Positions 29,396-38,136 of a stretch of DNA of 64,000 nucleotides are shown here, in pieces (positions within the stretch are counted from its first letter, which is position 1; each line of letters begins with the position of its first letter). The position numbers were made by a program, and so were the translations under genes. The DNA is from Gammaproteobacteria bacterium LSUCC0057 (GTDB taxonomy: Bacteria > Pseudomonadota > Gammaproteobacteria > Pseudomonadales > Porticoccaceae), in NCBI GenBank assembly GCA_004535795.1, contig SPIA01000002.1, positions 428,250 to 492,249 on the forward strand, read 5' to 3'. Below the pieces are notes generated by a model. It ran no database searches. It worked only from the letters and a program-made list of their open reading frames with translations, and was not told the origin of the DNA.

Positions 29396-30438
29396 TGACC
29401 ATTGTTGAAGCACTGAGCCGGATCGCCGATGGCGGCCATCTCAATCAGGCCGAGATGTATGCGGTGATGAGTGAGGTGATGCGGGGCGCCGCCAGCGACG
29501 CGCAAATTGGCGCGCTGTTGATGGCATTGCGTCTCAAGGGTGAGACCATCGATGAAATTTGCGGTGCGGTAGAGGTGATGCGAGAGCTGGTCAGCGGTGT
29601 TGAGGTCAGCGGCGAACACCTGGTCGATATAGTCGGCACCGGCGGTGACGGCGCCAATCTTTTCAACGTCTCTACCGCGGCCAGCCTGGTGGTGGCAGCG
29701 GCTGGTGGGCGGGTCGCCAAGCACGGCAACCGCTCGGTCAGCAGCAACAGTGGTGCGGCCGATCTGTTGGAGGCAGCCGGGGTGGCGATTGACGCCAGCA
29801 GCGCCGAGGTGGCCAGTTGTGTCAACGAGCTGGGTATCGGCTTTATGTTTGCGCCGGCCCATCACAGCGCGATGCGCTACGCCATCGGCCCGCGCAAAGA
29901 GCTCGGTTTGCGCACCATTTTTAATATCCTCGGCCCGCTCACCAACCCGGCTGGGGTCAAGCGTCAGTTGGTCGGCTGCTTTTCGGCGGCGCTCTGCCGG
30001 CCGATGGCCGAGGTGCTCGGCCGCCTCGGTGCCGAACATGTGGTGGTGGTTCACTCCGACGACGGCTTGGATGAGATCAGTTTAGCGGCGCCAACCACCG
30101 TTGCGGAGTGGCGAGGCGGCGTGTTAAGTGAATACCAACTTACGCCAGAAGACTTGGGTATTGAGCGCCAGACACTGTCGGGGCTAATCGTTGACAGCGC
30201 CGAACAGTCGCTGGCACTGATCCGCGATGCACTCGGCAAACGCCGCACTGAGGCGGGTGTTAAAGCGGCTGATATCATCGCCTTGAATGCCGGTGTCGCG
30301 CTCTATGTCGCCGGCGTTGCGAGCAACGCCAAACAGGGCGTAGCGCTGGCCGCCGACACCATCGCTACCGGTCTGGCGCTGAACAAGCTCACCGACCTCG
30401 CCGCTTTCACTCAGTGCCAACAACAGCGCCCCGATTAA
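29395..30438 (+). CDS. trpD: anthranilate phosphoribosyltransferase
   Basis: Transfers phosphoribose to anthranilate; 347 residues. The ATG at 29395 is preferred over the GTG three bases earlier because GGAG at 29384-29387 is 7 nt away and the TGATG overlap with trpG is classic. PRPP-binding [36 protein letters not shown], and the Mg site HSDDGLDE are present. Part of trpGDC. Confidence 0.97.
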   Translation: MTIVEALSRIADGGHLNQAEMYAVMSEVMRGAASDAQIGALLMALRLKGETIDEICGAVEVMRELVSGVEVSGEHLVDIVGTGGDGANLFNVSTAASLVVAAAGGRVAKHGNRSVSSNSGAADLLEAAGVAIDASSAEVASCVNELGIGFMFAPAHHSAMRYAIGPRKELGLRTIFNILGPLTNPAGVKRQLVGCFSAALCRPMAEVLGRLGAEHVVVVHSDDGLDEISLAAPTTVAEWRGGVLSEYQLTPEDLGIERQTLSGLIVDSAEQSLALIRDALGKRRTEAGVKAADIIALNAGVALYVAGVASNAKQGVALAADTIATGLALNKLTDLAAFTQCQQQRPD

Positions 30439-30461
30439 CCTCTACCGTCAACGAGATCCGT

Positions 30462-31280
30462 ATGTCTACTCCTCCAGCCTCTGTCGACTCCACGCCAACG
30501 GTGCTGCGCAAAATTTTAGCGCGCAAACATGAAGAGGTCGCCGAGCGCCGCCGCTTGGTTAGCATTGAACAGCAGCGTGAGCGTGCGCTACACGCAGAGC
30601 CGGTGCGCGGCTTCTACACCGCCATCGCCGACACCGTGGCTGGCGGGCGCGCCGCAGTCATTGCCGAGGTAAAAAAAGCTTCGCCGAGCAAAGGGGTGAT
30701 CCGCGCCGATTTTGATCCGGTGGCGATCGCGCAGAGTTATCAGCGCGGCGGTGCCTGCGCGCTCTCGGTGTTGACCGACATCGATTTCTTCCAAGGCAGT
30801 GACGACTATCTGCAGCGCGCGCGCGCCGCTACGCTGCTACCGGTGATACGCAAAGATTTTATTGTTGATCCTTACCAGATCGTCGAGGCCCGCGCTCTTG
30901 GCGCCGATGCCGTGTTACTGATAGTGGCGGCGCTCAGTGACGCCCAGCTGGCCGACTTCCACGCCGAGGCCATTGCGCTCGGTCTGGATGTGTTAATTGA
31001 GGTGCACGGCGCAGCTGAGCTTGAGCGCGCACTGCAGATAGACAACCCACTGCTGGGCATCAACAACCGCGATCTGCACACCTTTACCACCTCGCTGGAA
31101 AACACCTACCAGCTGTTGGACAACATCCCCGCCGATCGACTGGTGGTCACCGAGAGCGGTATTCACACCGTCGACGATGTCGCCGCTATGCGCGGCCACC
31201 ATGTCAACGCGTTTCTGGTCGGCGAGGCACTGATGCGCCATGCCGAGCCGGGCCAACGCCTGGTGGAAATGTTTAACTAA
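30462..31280 (+). CDS. trpC: indole-3-glycerol-phosphate synthase
   Basis: TIM-barrel enzyme closing the indole ring; 272 residues from ATG 30462, a start that leaves 23 bp after trpD and gives the usual length. Motifs: [11 protein letters not shown] with a catalytic Lys, [39 protein letters not shown], and VTESGIHT. It is monofunctional, without the fused TrpF seen in enterics. Confidence 0.97.
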   Translation: MSTPPASVDSTPTVLRKILARKHEEVAERRRLVSIEQQRERALHAEPVRGFYTAIADTVAGGRAAVIAEVKKASPSKGVIRADFDPVAIAQSYQRGGACALSVLTDIDFFQGSDDYLQRARAATLLPVIRKDFIVDPYQIVEARALGADAVLLIVAALSDAQLADFHAEAIALGLDVLIEVHGAAELERALQIDNPLLGINNRDLHTFTTSLENTYQLLDNIPADRLVVTESGIHTVDDVAAMRGHHVNAFLVGEALMRHAEPGQRLVEMFN

Positions 31281-31300
31281 TTTAGCAAGAGGCAACAGCC

Positions 31301-31732
31301 ATGCAGGCAACAGTCAAATGGGTTGATGGACGGATGTTTCTGGGCGAGTCCGGCAGCGGTCACAGTGTAGTGATGGACGGGCCGCCGGAGCTTGGCGGGC
31401 GCAATTTGGGGGTGCGGCCGATGGAGATGTTACTGCTCGGTGTCGGTGGCTGTTCTTCGTTCGATGTACTGGCGATGCTGGAAAAATCGCGCCAGCAGGT
31501 CACCGACTGCCGAGTGGAGCTGAGCGCCGAGCGCGCCGATGCAGTGCCGGCGGTATTCACCAAGATTCACCTGCACTTTGTGGTGACCGGCCACCAGTTG
31601 AAAGAGAACCAAGTGCGCCGCGCGGTGGAGTTGTCGGCAGAGAAGTACTGTTCGGCCTCGATTATGCTCGGCGCCGCCGGTGTCGCGATCAGCCACGATT
31701 TTGAGCTGCACGACGCTGGCGAGACTCGCTGA
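31301..31732 (+). CDS. OsmC/YhfA family protein
   Basis: A 143-residue OsmC-fold protein. The resistance-type catalytic feature is plausible: GGCSSFDVLAML contains the central Cys typical of OsmC/Ohr thiol peroxidases, and a second Cys lies in EKYCSASIML, about where the family has its resolving Cys. RPMEMLLLGVGGC is the family core. It follows trpC by 20 bp and is likely read through with trpGDC. In Pseudomonas vfr lies between them; here it does not. Confidence 0.9.
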   Translation: MQATVKWVDGRMFLGESGSGHSVVMDGPPELGGRNLGVRPMEMLLLGVGGCSSFDVLAMLEKSRQQVTDCRVELSAERADAVPAVFTKIHLHFVVTGHQLKENQVRRAVELSAEKYCSASIMLGAAGVAISHDFELHDAGETR

Positions 31733-31759
31733 GGGTTCCTCTGGCGGCAAATTGAAGAT

Positions 31760-31786
31760 AAAAAAAAGGAGCCGGGGAGGCTCCTT
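31760..31786 (-). terminator. intrinsic terminator for the minus-strand small gene
   Basis: Read on the minus strand, AAGGAGCC and GGCTCCTT pair around a 5-nt TCCCC loop and are followed directly by eight T residues (31767-31760). On the plus strand no T-run follows, so it does not serve osmC in that form. Its only fitting client is a transcript from the 32065 side. Confidence 0.8.
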
Positions 31787-31900
31787 AAAAAGTCCTTGGA
31801 AGGATCACAAGGGAGGGGTAGGGGTCCAACCTCGCCGCAGCGCGGTTGGTGAAACTCATCAATCTGGTAACTATAGTAGCGCCTGTTCCGGTATATAACT

Positions 31901-31917
31901 AATGCATTAGATGCATT
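31901..31917. repeat. paired ATGCATT palindromes downstream of the small gene
   Basis: AATGCATT at 31901-31908 sits in the 12-bp palindrome CTAATGCATTAG, and GATGCATT follows 9 bp on. The same octamer occurs twice in the divergent promoter region at 32192 and 32214. Confidence 0.6.
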
Positions 31918-31924
31918 GTTATCA

Positions 31925-32065
31925 TTACGCAGCGTTATTCTCAATGGTGCAGTCATTGGCGGCGACGCGCACTGACCCGGTGTGGCGTGCTTTGGCCAGC
32001 TCATCGCGGGCGATGGCGACACCAGTCAAACCGGCAAAACTCATCAAGATATACACTAAAGCCAT
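31925..32065 (-). CDS. small hydrophobic-N-terminus protein, 46 residues
   Basis: No family recognised. The frame opens at ATG 32065 with AGGAG 7 nt upstream, encodes MALVYILMSFAGLTGVAIAR then a polar tail DELAKARHTGSVRVAAN and a last stretch with one Cys, and stops at TAA 31925. The first 19 residues are a membrane helix or signal sequence; GVAIAR could be a cleavage site, although the usual N-terminal positive charge is missing. Its message is bounded by a strong minus-strand terminator about 140 nt downstream, and it is divergent from a LysR regulator with 199 bp between. Codon use resembles its neighbours. The transcript could also act as a small RNA. Confidence 0.6.
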   Translation of the reverse strand: MALVYILMSFAGLTGVAIARDELAKARHTGSVRVAANDCTIENNAA

Positions 32066-32190
32066 GGTCTTTCTCCTCACTGTGTGAGCTGACTGCCGCG
32101 GCGTTGATACTAACGTTTTGGTTCAGCTCTGAAGACTTTATTGTCTCCGTTTCTATGGTTGCTACTTTAGTGACCCTACTAATATAATTC

Positions 32191-32221
32191 CAATGCATTG
32201 TTTTAATATTTTGAATGCATT
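32191..32221. repeat. two AATGCATT palindromes in the LysR/small-gene divergent region
   Basis: AATGCATT occurs at 32192-32199, within the 10-bp palindrome CAATGCATTG, and again at 32214-32221, 22 bp apart, about two helical turns. The surrounding 32170-32240 stretch is strongly AT-rich compared with the window. The spacing and location fit an operator for the adjacent regulator. Confidence 0.5.
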
Positions 32222-32264
32222 TTTGATATAACCATGTTGAGCTCAACGCAGCTCGGGAGCAGCA

Positions 32265-33230
32265 ATGAATCTACAACGGTTGTCACGCCTCGACCTCAAC
32301 CTGCTGGTGGCGCTGCAGGCGCTGTTAGAAGAGCGCAGTGTCACCCGCGCCGCCGAGCGGCTGTTTGTCACTCAACCGGCGATGAGTCGGATTTTACAGC
32401 GGCTGCGCGATCAGCTCGGTGACCCACTGTTTACCCGCCGCGGAAATACCTTGGTCGCCACGCCGCGCGCTGAGGAGCTGGCGCGCCACCTACCGCAGCT
32501 GTTGGACGGTATTTTGGCTATGGTGGCGCTGGATGATTTTGACCCGGCCACCTTCGAGGGCGAGGTGGCGGTAGCCATACCGGAATTCTTTGCCTTTGAG
32601 CTGGCGCCGCATATCACCGAGCGGCTATCGCGCACAGCGCCCGGGTTGACACTGGCGATCTCCAGCGACACCGACTCCAGCGTCGAAGAGGAGCTGGCCT
32701 CGGGGGTGTTGGATTTTGCTATCGATCTAGATCGCGAGTTTGGCGATGAGCTAGTCACGCAGCCGCTGACGCAAGTGACACCGGCAATCTGGATGCGCAG
32801 TGAGCACCCGCTGGCGAGCAAGGAGGAGCTTAAGTTGGCCGATCTGCTCGCTTATCCGTTCGTACAGTACTACCTGCTCATTGCCAAACGGGTCAGCGCC
32901 AGCACCAGTGCGCGATTTGACCGCACGCTGGCGGAGATGGGCTTAAAGCGGCGCAAGGCGCTGGTTACCAACCAGCTGATGACCGCCATGGAGACGGTGC
33001 AGCGCTCCAATGCCTTGATGGTGGCGACGCAGTACGGCCTCAGCCATGAGCGCGAATTTTTCTCCATTGCCCAACGGCCATTCCCCGCCGATCTGCCGCA
33101 TCAGGGCAACATCCCTTTTGTGCTGGTGCAGCACCGCCGCACCAGCCACTCGGCGGTGCACAGCTGGCTCTCGGCGATGATACTTCAGGCGGTCAAGGAG
33201 ATGGACAAAGAGCTGGCCAAGCCCTGGTAG
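32265..33230 (+). CDS. LysR-family transcriptional regulator
   Basis: A 321-residue regulator with an N-terminal winged helix (about residues 8-66: LDLNLLVALQALLEERSVTR, then AAERLFVTQPAMSRILQRLR) and a periplasmic-binding-like effector domain. GGGAG lies 6 nt before ATG 32265. The wording LDLNLLVAL and the DFAIDLDREF region are of the NodD/LeuO/PcpR-like branch. It is divergent from the 46-codon gene, the usual LysR target arrangement, and convergent with coq7 at a distance of 7 bp. The inducer is unknown. Confidence 0.92.
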   Translation: MNLQRLSRLDLNLLVALQALLEERSVTRAAERLFVTQPAMSRILQRLRDQLGDPLFTRRGNTLVATPRAEELARHLPQLLDGILAMVALDDFDPATFEGEVAVAIPEFFAFELAPHITERLSRTAPGLTLAISSDTDSSVEEELASGVLDFAIDLDREFGDELVTQPLTQVTPAIWMRSEHPLASKEELKLADLLAYPFVQYYLLIAKRVSASTSARFDRTLAEMGLKRRKALVTNQLMTAMETVQRSNALMVATQYGLSHEREFFSIAQRPFPADLPHQGNIPFVLVQHRRTSHSAVHSWLSAMILQAVKEMDKELAKPW

Positions 33231-33237
33231 CGGCGCG

Positions 33238-33882
33238 CTACAGACGGTAGCTGCTGGTTGTCATCACCGCGGCGACTGCGCTCATAGCGCGTCGCAGCGG
33301 TGCTGGGAACTGCCAACCGCCGGCGGCTAGCGCATCGCGCGCGTGTTGCTGTTCGTCGCTGAGCATCTGCGCCACTACCGCGCGACTGGCGAGGTCTTGC
33401 TCTGGCAGCGCTGCTAGGTGCTGCTGCAGATGGTCGCTGACCTGTTGTTCGGTGGCGGCGACAAAGCCGAGACTGAGTTTGTCGCTAATTAACCCCGCGC
33501 CGGCGCCGAGCGCAAATGAGGCCGCGTACCAGAGAGGGTTGAGCAGGCTGGGGCGGCTGTCGAGCGCCTTGAGGCGCTGCTCACACCAAGCCAAATGGTC
33601 GATCTCTTCGCTGGCTGCACGCTCCATCTGGGTGCGCACATTGGCCAACTTGGCCGTCGCCGCTTGGCCCTGATAGAGCGCTTGGGCGCAGACCTCACCG
33701 CTGTGGTTGACCCGCATTAACCCCGCTGCATGTTGACGGTCTACCGCACTGAGCGGCTGCTGATCGACCCCGGCGGCGGGGCTGGGTCGCTGCGCTGCCG
33801 GTGCGCGAGCGGCGACGATGCGCAGCGCGTGGTCGAAGCCGGCGATGAGGTTATCGAGTGCGGTGAGGTGTCGTTGCAGCAT
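33238..33882 (-). CDS. coq7: demethoxyubiquinone hydroxylase
   Basis: Membrane-associated di-iron monooxygenase hydroxylating 3-demethoxyubiquinol. I start at ATG 33882 (MLQRHLTALDNLIAGFDHAL), giving 214 residues; the frame is open about 137 codons upstream but that extension has no family match and runs across the divergent promoter. Iron ligands are visible in RVNHSGEVCAQALYQGQ, EEIDHLAWCEQRL, ATEQQVSDHLQQHL and LSDEQQHARDAL. UbiH, UbiI and UbiD in the window serve the same pathway. Confidence 0.95.
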   Translation of the reverse strand: MLQRHLTALDNLIAGFDHALRIVAARAPAAQRPSPAAGVDQQPLSAVDRQHAAGLMRVNHSGEVCAQALYQGQAATAKLANVRTQMERAASEEIDHLAWCEQRLKALDSRPSLLNPLWYAASFALGAGAGLISDKLSLGFVAATEQQVSDHLQQHLAALPEQDLASRAVVAQMLSDEQQHARDALAAGGWQFPAPLRRAMSAVAAVMTTSSYRL

Positions 33883-33987
33883 AGCAGTGCCATTAGTGCT
33901 GTTAGCCTGTGGCGTTATCTTACATAATAATTGCTCGAGAGATAACCAGAAACTGCACCGCAAGCGGCGGCGCAATAAGGAGTGAGT

Positions 33988-34953
33988 GTGGCTGAGAGCG
34001 TGGCAACAGCAACAGTGGGCGAGGGCATTGTCTGCCTCGATACCGGTTACCTGCGGCCGGGTTTGGCGAGTTTTTACTTGGTGGAGAGCGATGGTGAATA
34101 CGCCGTCGTCGAATGCGGCACCCGCTACAGTGTTGCTCAGCTGACGGCGTATATGCGCGCCGAGGGGATCGCGGTCGAGCAGATACGCTATGTCATTCCA
34201 ACCCATGTCCATCTCGACCACGCCGGCGGAGCCGGCGTGCTGATGGCGCTGTTTCCGCGCGCCGAGTTGGTGGTTCACCACAACGGCGCCCGCCATATGA
34301 TCGACCCCACCAAGTTAGAGGCGGGCGCGCGTGCGGTCTACGGCAATGCTCGCTTTGAGGAGATGTACGGGGAGATTGTCGCGGTGCCGGCGTCGCGAGT
34401 GGTCTCGCCCGACGATGGTGAAATACTCTATTTAGGTCGACGTGCGCTGCAGTTTTTTGACACCCCCGGCCACGCCAACCACCATTTTTGTCTCTGGGAC
34501 GAGCACACTGGCAGCTGGTTTAGCGGCGACGTGTTTGGCGTGCGCTATCCGCAGTTTGCCGCCAATGCAGAGCGACCCGACTTTATTTTGACCACCACCA
34601 CGCCGGTGCAGTTTGATCCGCAAAAGCTGGTGGCCTCGGTGCAGTTGTTGGTGGCCAAGGCACCGCGGCAGATATTGTTGACCCACTATGGTGCTGTCAC
34701 CGCCGTGGCCCACTGTGCCGAGCAGCTCTATGCACAAATTGACGCCAGCTGCGCCATCGCTCTGCGCCATCAAGCGCTGGCGGCTGGCGCAGAGCGCTGT
34801 GCCGCCATCGAGCGTGAGTTGACCGACTACATGGCCGCACAGCTGGCAGAACAGCGCCCAGATTTAGATACCGCCGCGCATCTGGCACTGTTGGCGATGG
34901 ACATCAACCTCAATGCCCAGGGGCTGGATGTCTGGTTGGCGCGGCGCGGTTAA
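33988..34953 (+). CDS. MBL-fold metallo-hydrolase
   Basis: A 321-residue metallo-beta-lactamase-fold protein. The start is taken as GTG 33988, since AAGGAG ends 5 nt before it and overlaps the alternative GTG at 33982. The metal motif HVHLDHAGG is present, with later ligands in DTPGHANHHFCLWD, SGDVFG and LLTHYGAV. C-terminal third is helical. Related proteins include glyoxalase II-like, quorum-quenching and sulfur-dioxygenase enzymes; the substrate is not clear. Its stop overlaps the convergent purD by 4 bp. Confidence 0.85.
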   Translation: MAESVATATVGEGIVCLDTGYLRPGLASFYLVESDGEYAVVECGTRYSVAQLTAYMRAEGIAVEQIRYVIPTHVHLDHAGGAGVLMALFPRAELVVHHNGARHMIDPTKLEAGARAVYGNARFEEMYGEIVAVPASRVVSPDDGEILYLGRRALQFFDTPGHANHHFCLWDEHTGSWFSGDVFGVRYPQFAANAERPDFILTTTTPVQFDPQKLVASVQLLVAKAPRQILLTHYGAVTAVAHCAEQLYAQIDASCAIALRHQALAAGAERCAAIERELTDYMAAQLAEQRPDLDTAAHLALLAMDINLNAQGLDVWLARRG

Positions 34954-36233
34954 ACCTCGCGGGCGATGGCGCGCCAGCCGATGTCGCGGCGATAGAACGA
35001 CCCCTGCCAGCTGACCTGCTCGGCGAGCCGGTAGGCCTGCTGCTGGGCTTGGCCAATAGTGGCGCCCAGTGCAGTGGCGCACAGTACCCGGCCACCGCTG
35101 GTGACAACCTGGCCGTCGGCCAGCGCGGTGCCGGCGTGAAACAGCTTGCTGTCGGCCGTTGCCGGCGCTGCCAGCCCGTCGATCGGCAGCCCTTTGGTGT
35201 AGTCGCCGGGATAGCCGCCGGCGGCCAGCACCACCCCGACCGCGGGGCGCGGATCCCACTGTGCCTGTTCGGCATTGAGCCGGCCGTCGATTGCGGCCAG
35301 ACAGTGTTCAACCAGATCCGATTGCAGCCGCATCAGGATCGGTTGAGTCTCGGGGTCGCCAAAGCGGCAGTTGTACTCAATCACCTTGGGGGTGCCATCG
35401 GCCATAATCATTAGCCCGGCGTAGAGAAAACCGCGGTAGCGGTTGCCCTCGGCCTGCATTCCGGCCACGGTCGGCTCGATCACTTCGCTGATGATGCGCT
35501 GGTAAATGTCTGGCGTGACCACCGGCGCCGGGCTGTAGGCGCCCATGCCGCCGGTGTTGGGGCCGCTATCGCCCTCGCCAACCCGCTTGTGGTCTTGGCT
35601 GGTCGCCATCGGCAGCAGCTGCTGGCCGTCGACCATAACGATAAAGCTCGCCTCCTCGCCGTCAAGAAACTCCTCGATCACCACGCGGTGGCCCGCTTCG
35701 CCAAAGGCGTTGCCGGCGAGCATATCGCGCACGGCCGCCTCGGCCTCGGCCAGTGTCATGGCAACAATGACCCCCTTGCCGGCGGCTAGGCCGTCGGCTT
35801 TGACAACAATCGGCGCGCCGACCTGGCGCAGGTAGTCGAGTGCCGGCTCTACCTCAGTAAAGTTGCCGTAGAAGGCGGTGGGAATGTTGTGGCGGGCCAA
35901 AAAGTCTTTGGTGAACGCCTTTGAGCCCTCCAGCTGGGCGGCGCCGGCGGTGGGGCCGAAGATCTTCAGGCCGCGCTGTTCGAAGTAGTCGACCACCCCT
36001 TCGACCAGCGGCTGCTCGGGGCCGACGATGGTCAGACCGACCTGGTTGTCGCTGGCGAAGTCGGCCAGCGCGGCAAAGTCGCTGACAGCAATCGCGATAT
36101 TGCGCACCTTGGTCTCACCGGCGCTGCCGGCGTTGCCGGGGGCGACAAACACTGTCTGCACGCGCTCACTCTGCGCCGCTTTCCAAGCCAGCGCGTGTTC
36201 GCGGCCGCCACTGCCTATAATGAGTACATTCAT
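34950..36233 (-). CDS. purD: phosphoribosylamine-glycine ligase
   Basis: ATP-grasp enzyme of purine synthesis, 427 residues. MNVLIIGSGGREHALAWKA at the start, FGPTAGAAQLEGSKAF, VKADGLAAGKGV, DHKRVGEGDSGPNTGGMGAY and EYNCRFGDPETQ are family hallmarks. It follows purH by 14 bp in a purHD unit behind dusB-fis. Confidence 0.97.
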   Translation of the reverse strand: MNVLIIGSGGREHALAWKAAQSERVQTVFVAPGNAGSAGETKVRNIAIAVSDFAALADFASDNQVGLTIVGPEQPLVEGVVDYFEQRGLKIFGPTAGAAQLEGSKAFTKDFLARHNIPTAFYGNFTEVEPALDYLRQVGAPIVVKADGLAAGKGVIVAMTLAEAEAAVRDMLAGNAFGEAGHRVVIEEFLDGEEASFIVMVDGQQLLPMATSQDHKRVGEGDSGPNTGGMGAYSPAPVVTPDIYQRIISEVIEPTVAGMQAEGNRYRGFLYAGLMIMADGTPKVIEYNCRFGDPETQPILMRLQSDLVEHCLAAIDGRLNAEQAQWDPRPAVGVVLAAGGYPGDYTKGLPIDGLAAPATADSKLFHAGTALADGQVVTSGGRVLCATALGATIGQAQQQAYRLAEQVSWQGSFYRRDIGWRAIAREV

Positions 36234-36247
36234 AACAGCTCCAGAGG

Positions 36248-37822
36248 TTAGTGGCGGAAGTGACGCATGCCGGTAAAGACCATCGCCATACCGTGCTCAT
36301 CGGCGGCGGCAATGGTTTCGTCGTCGCGCATCGAGCCGCCGGGCTGAATGACGCAGGAGATACCCGCGGCGGCGGCGTTGTCGATGCCGTCGCGGAACGG
36401 GAAGAATGCGTCCGAGGCCATCACCGCCCCTGCAACTTGCAGTCCGGCGTGCTCGGCCTTGATGCCGGCGATACGGGCCGAGTTGACGCGGCTCATCTGG
36501 CCGGCTCCAACACCGATGGTGCGCTGGCCGCTGGCGTAGACGATGGCGTTGGATTTCACCATCTTGGCCACCTTCCAGGCGAACAGCAGGTCGGCGATCT
36601 CGGCGTCGGTCGGCTGGCGCTTGGTGACTATCTTCAGGTCGGCGGCGGTGATCACGCCGTTATCGCGCTGTTGAATCAGCAGCCCGCCATTGACCCGCTT
36701 GTAGTCAAAGCCGTCGGGGCGCTCGGCCGGCCACGCGCCGCAGGCGAGCAGGCGCACGTTCTTCTTGGCGGCGACTACTGCGACGGCCTGCTCGCTCACC
36801 GTCGGCGCGATAATGACCTCGACAAACTGCTGGGCGCAGATCGCCTCGGCGGTAGCGGCGTTGAGCTCGCGGTTGAAGGCGATAATGCCGCCGAACGCCG
36901 ATTCTCTGTCGGTGGCGTAGGCCGCCTGGTAGGCGTCCAACAAGTTATCGGCAATCGCCACTCCGCAGGGGTTGGCGTGTTTGACGATGACGCAGGCCGG
37001 CTCGACGAACTGTTTAACGCACTCCAGCGCGGCATCGGTATCGGCGATGTTGTTGAACGACAGCTCCTTGCCCTGCAGCTGGGTGGCGGTGGCCACGCTC
37101 GCCTCAACTGGGTTGGCTTCGGTGTAGAAAGCCGCCGCCTGGTGGGGGTTCTCGCCGTAGCGCATCTCTTGGCGCTTGTGGTACTGGCTGTTGTAGGTGG
37201 CCGGGAACAGTCCGGCAACATTGTCGGTGGTGCGCGCACCGAAGTGGTTGGCGATCATACCGTCGTAACCGGCAGTGTGTTCAAAGGCGCGCACCATCAA
37301 CTGATAGCGGGTCTGATAGCCGAGCCGGCCGGCGTTGGCGGCGAGCTCGTCGAGCACCGGCTGGTAGTCGCCGGCGTTGACCACAATCGCCACATCGCGG
37401 TGGTTTTTGGCCGCCGAGCGAACCATGGTCGGCCCGCCGATATCGATATTCTCAATGGCGCGCGGCAGGTCGCAGCTGGGGTCGGCGACGGTGGCGGCGA
37501 ACGGGTAGAGGTTGACCACCACCATGTCGATAGGGGCGATGCCGTGCTCGGCCATCACCGCGTCATCGGTGCCGCGGCGGCCGAGGATGCCGCCGTGAAT
37601 TTTTGGGTGGAGGGTTTTCACCCGGCCGTCCATCATCTCGGCAAAGCCGGTGTAGTCGGCCACTTCGGTGACCGCTATGCCGTTGTCGCTGAGCAGCTTG
37701 AAGGTGCCGCCGGTGGAGAGCAGCTCGACATCGTAACCGCGCAGCGCGCGGGCAAAGTCGACGATGCCAGTTTTATCGGAAACGCTTATCAGCGCGCGGC
37801 GGACGGGTTTTAGATCGCTCAT
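36248..37822 (-). CDS. purH: bifunctional AICAR transformylase/IMP cyclohydrolase
   Basis: Last two steps of IMP synthesis; 524 residues. N-terminal cyclohydrolase domain with [38 protein letters not shown]-terminal transformylase with [30 protein letters not shown] and [12 protein letters not shown], ending [10 protein letters not shown]. It lies 32 bp after fis. A near full-length frame on the opposite strand exists but is a composition effect. Confidence 0.98.
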   Translation of the reverse strand: MSDLKPVRRALISVSDKTGIVDFARALRGYDVELLSTGGTFKLLSDNGIAVTEVADYTGFAEMMDGRVKTLHPKIHGGILGRRGTDDAVMAEHGIAPIDMVVVNLYPFAATVADPSCDLPRAIENIDIGGPTMVRSAAKNHRDVAIVVNAGDYQPVLDELAANAGRLGYQTRYQLMVRAFEHTAGYDGMIANHFGARTTDNVAGLFPATYNSQYHKRQEMRYGENPHQAAAFYTEANPVEASVATATQLQGKELSFNNIADTDAALECVKQFVEPACVIVKHANPCGVAIADNLLDAYQAAYATDRESAFGGIIAFNRELNAATAEAICAQQFVEVIIAPTVSEQAVAVVAAKKNVRLLACGAWPAERPDGFDYKRVNGGLLIQQRDNGVITAADLKIVTKRQPTDAEIADLLFAWKVAKMVKSNAIVYASGQRTIGVGAGQMSRVNSARIAGIKAEHAGLQVAGAVMASDAFFPFRDGIDNAAAAGISCVIQPGGSMRDDETIAAADEHGMAMVFTGMRHFRH

Positions 37823-37854
37823 GAAAGCCTCGGGTAGGGTGGGTAACAGGGTGT

Positions 37855-38136
37855 TTAGAGTAAGTTGTACTGTTTGAGTTTTTTGCGCAGCGTGCCGCGG
37901 TTGAGGCCGAGCATTTCCGCGCAGCGACTCTGGTTGTTGCGGGTCTGTTTCATTACCGCTTGTAGCAGTGGCGGTTCCACCTCGCTCATCACCAGATTGT
38001 AGAGATCGACCGGCGGTTGGCCCTCTAAGCTATCGAAGTAGTTGGCCATAGCGTTGGCAACGTGGTCGCGCAGTGTTCGCGGCGGGGTCAGATCGCCGTA
38101 GTCGGGCTGCTGCTCGGCGTGGCTGTTGTTGAGCAT
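37855..38136 (-). CDS. fis: DNA-binding protein Fis
   Basis: Nucleoid and growth-phase regulator, 93 residues. The C-terminal helix-turn-helix is intact ([20 protein letters not shown] followed by KQYNLL); the middle [14 protein letters not shown] is the dimer helix. The ATG overlaps the dusB stop as TAATG, the conserved dusB-fis operon. Its promoter is expected upstream of dusB. Confidence 0.96.
   Translation of the reverse strand: MLNNSHAEQQPDYGDLTPPRTLRDHVANAMANYFDSLEGQPPVDLYNLVMSEVEPPLLQAVMKQTRNNQSRCAEMLGLNRGTLRKKLKQYNLL

Noticed and set aside
33883-34296. N-terminal extension of coq7
   Set aside because: No family match, lies across the divergent MBL gene's start, and the shorter form has the normal Coq7 length.
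36251-37813. 520-codon open frame antisense to purH
   Set aside because: purH is certain by its motifs; the antisense frame is a consequence of GC-rich third positions and has no recognisable domain.
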